DNA of 64,000 nucleotides from Nonlabens agnitus (lineage in GTDB: Bacteria > Bacteroidota > Bacteroidia > Flavobacteriales > Flavobacteriaceae), in the NCBI RefSeq assembly GCF_002994045.1, contig NZ_MQUC01000003.1, positions 2,642,501 to 2,706,500 of the forward strand, read 5' to 3'. Position numbers and translations under genes: made by a program. Numbering within the stretch: position 1 is the first letter of the stretch; each line of letters begins with the position of its first letter. This document shows positions 19,704 through 26,892 of the stretch, one piece after another. The notes under the pieces were generated by a model. It saw only the letters and a program-made list of their open reading frames with translations, was not told where the DNA came from and searched no databases.

Positions 19704-20693
19704 TTAAGAACAAGTGGGATTAGGGTTCACAGGAACATCTGTGGTAAGCGTATGATACCAAGCGAGGTCAGGATTGTTTCCTTGGATGCATCGCAATACT
19801 ATTCTATTTTCAGAAATCTCTAAAATTTCATACTCACTACTACCAGCGTACCAACTTATGAAATTGTCATTAGGTAAAATCATGGTGGTTTTTCTGGACT
19901 CTTCCACTGGAACAACGGTGTCTGTTGTAGGAACGAATGTGATCACTCCTGGCGCTGGCGCATCAAATGGTAAACACTCATCTGCATTATCTGGATTATT
20001 TGCAGATGGCCCGCCAAATTGACTGAGGTATGAGTTATGGAAGTATGTGCTCCCAAAATTGTTCAACTCAAAAATGACATCAATTCCATCTTGTGTGAAG
20101 GTCATCTCATCTTCATAGAAGCATTCCGTTAAATCATTACAATACCTTCCAAAAGCTGGAACAGAGAAAAAGGCTGGTGTATAATAAGCTGCTGGAGCCT
20201 GATCTGCAATTCGATCCGGACTACTAGGTCCAACACCCCAATGGCTACTTTCTGCCACTGACCAGTACCAAGTTTTGCTTGTACCGCCAGTCAGGAATTG
20301 CTTGGCTTCGGCATCGTCAAATGTGCTCAATACATCGATAACGATGGTTTCTGTTGAAGCAGCACCGCCAGTTCCAGTCGCCGTTACTGTCACGTTATAA
20401 CTTATAACACCCAATTGTACAAATCGATGTTCAATAACACCATTGAAGGTAGAACCTGTACGCCCATCACCAAAGTCGTAGGTGTAATTCAATGCATTGT
20501 CTGCTGCGGCACTAAAGACAACAATACCAGTACCGTCACCATTAGGATCTGCGACGCTTTGACCTTGTATGGAAACACTTATATTAAGATTGCTAGGAGT
20601 GATGATCTCTCCAAACTCAGTATCATCATCTTGACAGGACTGGATGGAAATTCCTAGTACCAACATCAACAATAGCTTATAATAATTTTTCAT
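19704..20693 (-). CDS. PKD-domain surface lipoprotein of the SusCD locus
   Basis: 329 residues. Lipoprotein signal MKNYYKLLLMLVLGISIQSC with an Asp/Glu-rich sequence directly after the Cys (QDDDTEFGE), the lipoprotein export signal for the Bacteroidota cell surface. A PKD domain spans residues ~35-125 (YTYDFGDGRTGSTFNGVIEHRF), and a C-terminal Trp/Tyr-rich domain (KTWYWSVAESSHWGVGP) looks like a glycan-binding module. It is the last gene of the susC-susD cluster, 11 bp after the previous gene. Probably a surface glycan-binding protein; the ligand is unknown, beta-glucan being a guess based on similar loci. Confidence 0.75.
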   Translation of the reverse strand: MKNYYKLLLMLVLGISIQSCQDDDTEFGEIITPSNLNISVSIQGQSVADPNGDGTGIVVFSAAADNALNYTYDFGDGRTGSTFNGVIEHRFVQLGVISYNVTVTATGTGGAASTETIVIDVLSTFDDAEAKQFLTGGTSKTWYWSVAESSHWGVGPSSPDRIADQAPAAYYTPAFFSVPAFGRYCNDLTECFYEDEMTFTQDGIDVIFELNNFGSTYFHNSYLSQFGGPSANNPDNADECLPFDAPAPGVITFVPTTDTVVPVEESRKTTMILPNDNFISWYAGSSEYEILEISENRIVLRCIQGNNPDLAWYHTLTTDVPVNPNPTCS

Positions 20694-20704
20694 TGCAATG
20701 TCTT

Positions 20705-21805
20705 TTAGTTTGTTTGTATCAATTCATCAATGTAGATCGTCTCTGCCGCTGAGGTTGCTCCCAGTGGATCAAAGAAAATGACTACGTTCCTAAGATCTTC
20801 GGTAGTGTTACCGCTAAAGTTTGTAAACGTTAGTGTTTCCCAAGCGTTTGCTACTGTTGTTGTGACGTTTGTCACTTCCTGAAACAAACTGTTGTTACCA
20901 ACTCTTTCAATCTTAAGCCAAACCGGTAAGCCTGCTCTAGGAGAATACACCTTTAAAGTAAATGTGGTGTTAGCGTCAAAAGATGGAGCTTCATCAATAA
21001 CTATAGCAACCAAAGCAAAGTTATTACCACCTGTTTGATTTCTATCGAACTGTCCAACCGTCGATGAGTTATTATTTGTTCCTGGAACAGGATTAGGTAC
21101 GATGGAGAACGACCCATTATTTGTTCCTATATCATATTGCCTTCTGTCATCTTCAAAATCTAGTGGCAGGAGGATTGGTTCTGGTGGATTGTCTATAGTT
21201 ATCGTTTCTGTGGTTTGAGTAGTTGCTGCACCACCGCTTAATGCAGTCACTGTAATTGTGTACTCACCAATTGCCGAGTATTCGTACGAGGCAGACTCAT
21301 CCTCTGTAAATGTTATAGGTGTTAGTGTAGGGTCTTCGCCAAAAGTAACTTCAAAAGAAGACGCGAAATCGGCTGTGGCGGTCACGATGACTCCAAAATT
21401 TGAAGTGGTACTTTCAGTGACTGTTACTTGCAAGTTCTCAGGGGTTCTGTAAGAAACAGACAGGTCTTTCACGATTTCGGCTGTTTGCCCGCCTAAACTC
21501 TTAGCAACAACACGAACAGTGAACGAACCTTCAGGATAGTTGCGCTGTGCATTATCGCCTAAAGGAAGTATAACAGACTCTCCTGTCCCGTCTCCATAAA
21601 ACACCTCAAAGCTACCAACATTTGTACCTGAAGGCGATATGATCACTAAACCGCTATTATCTTGAGAAATATTGAAGGTTAGATCAAGATTGGATGGAGC
21701 CTGAAAATCTAATGAAAGATCATCTGCATCATCGTTTTCACAGCTGTAAAAAACACTGCTACCTATTGCTATGAATGCAACTAGAAAATATTTAATATTC
21801 TTCAT
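20705..21805 (-). CDS. multi-PKD surface lipoprotein (SusE/F-position protein)
   Basis: 366 residues. Signal peptide MKNIKYFLVAFIAIGSSVFYSC followed by ENDDADDLSLD, an acidic surface-export signal. Two PKD/Ig-like repeats (residues ~35-120 and ~122-205) precede a C-terminal jelly-roll-like domain from ~210 (LPLDFEDDRRQYDIG ... TIYIDELIQTN), typical of carbohydrate-binding modules. It follows susD by 10 bp. In well-studied loci the gene in this position encodes a surface glycan-binding protein that hands oligosaccharide to the SusCD transporter; that role is inferred here from position and architecture. Confidence 0.75.
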   Translation of the reverse strand: MKNIKYFLVAFIAIGSSVFYSCENDDADDLSLDFQAPSNLDLTFNISQDNSGLVIISPSGTNVGSFEVFYGDGTGESVILPLGDNAQRNYPEGSFTVRVVAKSLGGQTAEIVKDLSVSYRTPENLQVTVTESTTSNFGVIVTATADFASSFEVTFGEDPTLTPITFTEDESASYEYSAIGEYTITVTALSGGAATTQTTETITIDNPPEPILLPLDFEDDRRQYDIGTNNGSFSIVPNPVPGTNNNSSTVGQFDRNQTGGNNFALVAIVIDEAPSFDANTTFTLKVYSPRAGLPVWLKIERVGNNSLFQEVTNVTTTVANAWETLTFTNFSGNTTEDLRNVVIFFDPLGATSAAETIYIDELIQTN

Positions 21806-21815
21806 TTCAATTTTT

Positions 21816-23273
21816 TTAATAATTAGGATTTTGTTCCCAGCGATTACCCGCTAGCAGTATCTCTTCCAACGGTACAGGAAACACCTCATGTTTGCCAGGC
21901 ACAAATCCGTCAATTTCATTTGCCGCTCTACCGGTTCTTACCAGATCAAAGAAATGATGGCCTTCACCTACTAGCTCTAGGCGACGATCTTTAAAAATAG
22001 CGTCCCGCAATGCTGTACCAGAGAGATCCACATCATCTAGATTAGCTCTTCTACGAACTATGTTCAAATATTCGCGAGCTGTGCCATCGCCCAGATTGCC
22101 AATATTGTAAGCCTCGGCAGCCATAAGGTATACATCTGCTAACCGTATTGCTCTATAATTATTTGGATTCGTTAAGTTAGCGTCACCTGTATTGAGGTCT
22201 CCTTTTCTTGCGATATATTTTCTGTTATAATATCCAGTGTGCTCAAAACCTACGCTAAACGTTGCTCCATTGGCTGCGGCAAAAGCATCAATATCTAGTA
22301 TGGCTGTTTCTTTTCTAATATCCTCTGATTCAAATAAATCGACCACCTCTTGCGTCGGAACATTAAAGCTAAATCCAGACTCAAAAAGAGGACCATCATA
22401 ACTTCTTATTCCATTAAACCCTACTGCAACGTTACCTTCGCTACACTGTAAACATCCAAATCCCGCACCTTCTAAATCAGAATACTGGATCTCAAACACA
22501 GACTCTGAATTGTTTTCATTATCATTTTCAAAAATCGTGGAATAGTCTTCCACTAGTGAGTATTGATTGGATAATATCAAATCGTCAAGAACATCTGCTG
22601 CATCACCATATTTTTGTTGGAATAGGTACACTTTACCCAATAATGCCTGAGCGCTACCCTTAGTGGCTCTACCCACATCAGGAGTCGAATATTCTAAATT
22701 GTCGATCGCATATTGTAAATCAAGCTCTATCTGAGCATAAACTTCTTCTTTAGGAGTGCGATCCACTGCAAACTGATCGCCAAATAATAAACGCTGGTCC
22801 ACTACCAGTGGAACATCTCCAAAGAACTTTACCAATTCAAAATAATAATATGCTCTTAGAAATCTTGCCTCGCCTAGAACTCTTGGCTTGTCTGGAAAAT
22901 CAGTTTTGTCTTGAAACTCCAGAATGTAATTTGCTCTATTGACGCCGGCAAACATCCATCTCCATATATCAGATAGCTGATCGTTCACTGGTGTATGAAT
23001 CATATCATCAATTTGCTGTATTCCTGGAGTGTCCGTAGCACTTTCTCCACCGGCTAATGTGTTGTCTGAAGCAATTTCTCCCAACATCACATTCAAGTAA
23101 GTGGATTGTAATAAATCATAAGCTGCAACCAGAGCGTTCTCATAATCAGCTTGGGAATTGAAGAAGTTTTCAGAGTTTGCGTCTTCACTTTCGATTTCTA
23201 GGTAGTCTTCGCTACATGCGTTAAATACTAACGCCGCAAGAAATAATAGAATGTAAATTTTGTAAATTTTCAT
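21816..23273 (-). CDS. susD: SusD/RagB family nutrient-binding outer-membrane lipoprotein
   Basis: 485 residues from ATG 23273, which gives the lipoprotein signal MKIYKIYILLFLAALVFNAC followed by SEDYLEIESEDAN. The body has the SusD TPR-like helical scaffold (FLRAYYYFELVKFFGDVPLV is the diagnostic motif) and the C-terminal RDAIFKDRRLELVGEGHHFFDLVRTGRA block. SusD forms the lid on the SusC barrel. It begins 10 bp after the susC stop. Confidence 0.95.
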   Translation of the reverse strand: MKIYKIYILLFLAALVFNACSEDYLEIESEDANSENFFNSQADYENALVAAYDLLQSTYLNVMLGEIASDNTLAGGESATDTPGIQQIDDMIHTPVNDQLSDIWRWMFAGVNRANYILEFQDKTDFPDKPRVLGEARFLRAYYYFELVKFFGDVPLVVDQRLLFGDQFAVDRTPKEEVYAQIELDLQYAIDNLEYSTPDVGRATKGSAQALLGKVYLFQQKYGDAADVLDDLILSNQYSLVEDYSTIFENDNENNSESVFEIQYSDLEGAGFGCLQCSEGNVAVGFNGIRSYDGPLFESGFSFNVPTQEVVDLFESEDIRKETAILDIDAFAAANGATFSVGFEHTGYYNRKYIARKGDLNTGDANLTNPNNYRAIRLADVYLMAAEAYNIGNLGDGTAREYLNIVRRRANLDDVDLSGTALRDAIFKDRRLELVGEGHHFFDLVRTGRAANEIDGFVPGKHEVFPVPLEEILLAGNRWEQNPNY

Positions 23274-23283
23274 CTTTATATTT

Positions 23284-26200
23284 TTAAAATTTTGCATTTA
23301 ATCCTACTAAAAATGTTCTAGCTACTGGGTAGAAGCCGTTGTCGATACCACTTGCTAATGGATCTCCTGAACTTGCACTAGGATCATAACCTCTATATTC
23401 TGTCAATGTAAAAGCATTTCTCACTGAAGCATAGACTCTCAAGCTGCTAAGTTGTAAGTTATCTAATAAACCTTCATTAAGAGTGTATCCCAATTGTATA
23501 TTTTGGGCTCTAACGAAGGATGCGTCCTCTACATAAAAATCAGAGAACACTTGATTAGCCGTGGCTCCTGTAGTAACTCTGGGAAAATAGTTAGAAGTGC
23601 CTTCACCAGTCCATCTGTTCAAGGCGTTGGTTGTTAAGTTTGTGAGTGCCTGATTACGTTCATAATTGCGCACCATGTCATTGCCTATAGAGGCGAAGAA
23701 GTAACTCTGGAAATCCCAATTTTTGTAATTGAAACTCAAATTCATACCCATTGTAACATCTGGTATTGGATTGCCTAATTCAGTTCTGTCGTCAAGGTTG
23801 ATTATACCATCTTCATTCAAGTCTAGATACCTAATGTCTCCAGGTTGCGCATTTGCTCCTAGCGCAATTTGAGAAGGATGAGCTGCTACTTCGGCGGTAT
23901 TTTGGAAAATACCATCAGTCTGGAATCCATAAAAATATCCTATTGGAAATCCTTCTTGAAATCTAGTGATAGGAGGTTGACCTACTCCAAAACCACCAGC
24001 CTCAATAAAGCCGTTGTCATTGTTAACCGATAGGACTTCATTATCTAACGTGGCAAAATTGTAACTAACATTAAAGCTAAAATCGTCAGATAACTTGTCT
24101 GAATATCCAATCAAAAACTCCAGACCTCGGTTTCTGATATCACCACCATTAATAAACGGAGCACTAGATCCAGGAGCACCAGATCCCAATACTCCTGAAA
24201 CGGCAGGAGCAATTAATAAATCATTGGTTTCTCTATTGAAGTAATCAATGGTAACATTCATCTTGTTGGATAAGAACTGCATATCAACACCAACGTTAGT
24301 CGTGAACTGCTCTTCCCATTTGATTTCAGGGTTGCTTAACGCTCCGCCAGCGGTTCCATTTACAATTTGACCATTGAACACATATTGACCTTCACCGTTT
24401 AAAAGAGATACATAACCGAAAGCTGGAATTCTATCATTCCCTATAATACCAGCAGATGCTCTAAATTTCAAAAAGTCAAATACTTCGCTGTCTGCTAAGA
24501 ATTCTTCATCAGAAGCTACCCAACCTATACTGGCAGATGGGAAGTAACCAAATCTGTTTTCAGGACCAAAAATGGTACTACCATCACGACGTAAAACTCC
24601 AGAAAATAAATATTTCCCATCGTAATCATATTGAACTCGTACAAAGTGCGATAATAATCGCTGGTCAAATCGGCGCGCCCCATTTTCATCACCATCAATA
24701 ACGCGATCAGCATCTTGAAGACTCACCTCATTATAGTCGTTGCTTACATTTCCAAAACCTGTAAAACCATTGAAATCTCCACGAGTTCTAAACGCACTCA
24801 TACCAACGGTAGCTTCTACATTATGTAGATCGTTGAAGGTGTTGTCGTATTTTACAAAGGCATCATAAGTATAATCACTGAAAAAGTTCTCATACTCGCT
24901 GTAGACGTTTTCTGTTAAGTTGAACACTTTTCCAGATCCGTAGAATGCTCGTGGATTAAAATTGTTTCCAGTAGCTTCTGAGTAATTGGCTTGAATCCTC
25001 GCCGTAGCCTCAAAATTATCCAAGAAGGAATAGGTAAGACCAAAGTTACCACTGATTTTCCCAACATAATTTCTATTGAAGGTATTTGCTAGCTGTGCCT
25101 CGGGATTGATGACTTCATTCCCTAAGCCTTCTGCAATTGAGAAGTCTCCATTTTCATCACGAACAGGAATGGTAGGCGCCATGTTCAATGCATTAAAAAG
25201 AACAGAACCTAATCCACCTTCATTAATTCCTTTATTACTGGTATGAGAATATAAAAAACCGGTCTTCATTTTTAAATTTTTTGTCCAGTCGTGGTCAAAA
25301 TTTCCACGTAAAGTGAATCGATCAAAATCTGACTTATCGCTTCCAACGATACCGTCCTGAAGTAAAGCAGCCATGCCAAAAGCATAGACAGATTTCTCAG
25401 TTCCACCTCTAACAGACACATCATTGTTTAAGATGAACGCATTGTCAAAAACCTCATCCTGATAGTCTGTATTGTTAAGGTTGGAAATGTCTGTAAATGG
25501 TAACGCTTCACCATTGTTGGCAAAAGCTTCATTCTTTAAAAGAGCATATTGTTGTGCATTCAAGGTTGGTAGCCTTCTAGAAGTTTCTTGAAAACCACCC
25601 CAAGAATTGAACTCTACTGTCAAGTCTTGATTTTTGCGACCACCTTTGGTAGTTATGATAATTACCCCATTCGCCGCTCGTACCCCATAAATACCAGCAG
25701 TGGCGTCTTTTAATACAGAGATACTTTCAATATCTCCAGGATTGATAACACTCAAATCCTCTATAATATTTCCATCAACTAAAATCAATGGGCGGTTATC
25801 ACCATTTGTGGAGATACCACGTATTCTAATATTTAAACCAGCTCCAGGCGAGCCAGATGAAGAAGTAACATTGACACCAGGAACTTGACCCTGCAGCGCT
25901 TCTTCTACTCGGGTAGGTTTGAGGTTTTCAATTACCTCACTATCTACAATACTAACCGCACCAGTAATCTCTCTCACCGCTTGGGTTCCATAACCTACCA
26001 CCACGATTTCACCTAGGGAAGCTACATCGTCCATTAATCTAATGGTAAGAACAGAATTGTCAGAGACTGTTATCTGCTGTGCAACCTTACCTATGTAGGA
26101 GATTTTAAGGACATCACCGCTGGATGCAGGAATGGAGAAATTACCATCAAAATCAGTGGTCGTCGCGTTGTTGTTAGTAAGGTTTTGAACGGTTGCACCT

Positions 26201-26310
26201 AGCAAAACCTCTCCAGTTGATTCCTCTAGAACTTTTCCTGTAATAATATTTTCCTGAGCAATGCCTACTAACGCAATAAGATAAATGAGTAAAAAAGTTA
26301 ATTTGTTCAT
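23284..26310 (-). CDS. susC: SusC/RagA family TonB-linked outer-membrane transporter
   Basis: 1008 residues from ATG 26310 (MNKLTFLLIYLIALVGIAQ signal). Layout: a carboxypeptidase-like regulatory domain at ~22-95 (ITGKVLEESTGEVLLGATV), a plug with the SusC signature (AVREITGAVSIVD, YGVRAANGVIIITTKGG), and a C-terminal barrel ending FLVGLNAKF. With SusD it imports glycan oligosaccharides, using TonB energy. It is the first gene of a four-gene unit and has an unusually long upstream region with candidate operators at 26340-26353 and 26570-26637. No sigma/anti-sigma or hybrid two-component regulator is nearby. Confidence 0.96.
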   Translation of the reverse strand: MNKLTFLLIYLIALVGIAQENIITGKVLEESTGEVLLGATVQNLTNNNATTTDFDGNFSIPASSGDVLKISYIGKVAQQITVSDNSVLTIRLMDDVASLGEIVVVGYGTQAVREITGAVSIVDSEVIENLKPTRVEEALQGQVPGVNVTSSSGSPGAGLNIRIRGISTNGDNRPLILVDGNIIEDLSVINPGDIESISVLKDATAGIYGVRAANGVIIITTKGGRKNQDLTVEFNSWGGFQETSRRLPTLNAQQYALLKNEAFANNGEALPFTDISNLNNTDYQDEVFDNAFILNNDVSVRGGTEKSVYAFGMAALLQDGIVGSDKSDFDRFTLRGNFDHDWTKNLKMKTGFLYSHTSNKGINEGGLGSVLFNALNMAPTIPVRDENGDFSIAEGLGNEVINPEAQLANTFNRNYVGKISGNFGLTYSFLDNFEATARIQANYSEATGNNFNPRAFYGSGKVFNLTENVYSEYENFFSDYTYDAFVKYDNTFNDLHNVEATVGMSAFRTRGDFNGFTGFGNVSNDYNEVSLQDADRVIDGDENGARRFDQRLLSHFVRVQYDYDGKYLFSGVLRRDGSTIFGPENRFGYFPSASIGWVASDEEFLADSEVFDFLKFRASAGIIGNDRIPAFGYVSLLNGEGQYVFNGQIVNGTAGGALSNPEIKWEEQFTTNVGVDMQFLSNKMNVTIDYFNRETNDLLIAPAVSGVLGSGAPGSSAPFINGGDIRNRGLEFLIGYSDKLSDDFSFNVSYNFATLDNEVLSVNNDNGFIEAGGFGVGQPPITRFQEGFPIGYFYGFQTDGIFQNTAEVAAHPSQIALGANAQPGDIRYLDLNEDGIINLDDRTELGNPIPDVTMGMNLSFNYKNWDFQSYFFASIGNDMVRNYERNQALTNLTTNALNRWTGEGTSNYFPRVTTGATANQVFSDFYVEDASFVRAQNIQLGYTLNEGLLDNLQLSSLRVYASVRNAFTLTEYRGYDPSASSGDPLASGIDNGFYPVARTFLVGLNAKF

Positions 26311-26339
26311 GAAATTGATATTAGTGAACGTTTGGTTAG

Positions 26340-26353
26340 CTACAACGTTGTAG
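26340..26353. promoter_or_regulatory. candidate operator upstream of susC
   Basis: CTACAACGTTGTAG is a perfect 14-bp palindrome centred on AACGTT, 30 bp before the susC ATG. A central CG palindrome is typical of LacI-family operators; it could also fold in the leader RNA. Which regulator binds is unknown. Confidence 0.4.
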
Positions 26354-26569
26354 TAAAGTTTTATAAAAATATTAAGATTTCTACTTGACCTCACGCAAAA
26401 GCACCTATAAAAAAGTGCAACAAAGTGTAAAGTTTAAAAAACGTAGTTAAACAATTGAAAAACAACTAAATATAGCCAAATTAAATTTTGTGTTGTTAAC
26501 ATAATCTAGCTGCATGATGAGGTAATGTATAGTTCGTCAAGAAAATCAGCAGAACTTACGACAGGCACG

Positions 26570-26637
26570 ATTTAAACGTGTTTGATTGCTGGAAGTCAAG
26601 AATATCCTATTTCATCAGCCGTATTTAAACGTATTTG
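26570..26637. promoter_or_regulatory. pair of direct repeats ATTTAAACGTRTTTG upstream of susC
   Basis: ATTTAAACGTGTTTG at 26570-26584 and ATTTAAACGTATTTG at 26623-26637 differ in one base and start 53 bp apart, close to five helical turns, so a regulator could bind both on the same DNA face. Confidence 0.35.
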
Positions 26638-26706
26638 GTAAATATTACACGATAACATTGCGACATCGTCAGTTTAGAAATTTATCGTGAATTTGCGTGT
26701 ATTTTT

Positions 26707-26726
26707 TTCGCTTTCGCGAAAGCGAA
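26707..26726. repeat. exact 20/20 palindrome copy, intergenic
   Basis: It lies between the susC upstream repeats and the BNR protein terminator and has no T-run on either side. Confidence 0.95.
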
Positions 26727-26841
26727 CTACTACTAATAGTTTAGATCTATCGATCTATTTTGAGATAAAAAGGTCTGATTTGAAAAGATTTTGTGGGTTC
26801 TAAGCTTTCTAAATCCCAACGGAAGCCAGAATCTACGGCAT

Positions 26842-26872
26842 AAAAAAAGGGAAAGAAGTTGATCTTTCCCTT
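26842..26872 (-). terminator. intrinsic terminator of the BNR-repeat protein gene
   Basis: On the minus strand GGGAAAG and CTTTCCC (8-nt loop) are followed by TTTTTTT, 20 nt after the stop codon. Confidence 0.85.
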
Positions 26873-26892
26873 GATAAATATGGTATGGTAGT

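Larger units (their letters stand above)
26311..26892. other. 582-bp intergenic region upstream of susC
   Basis: No supportable gene. It contains, in order from the susC start, a 14-bp perfect palindrome (26340-26353), AT-rich sequence, a pair of 15-bp direct repeats 53 bp apart (26570-26584 and 26623-26637), an exact copy of the 20-bp palindrome (26707-26726) and the terminator of the BNR protein gene (26842-26872). Confidence 0.7.
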
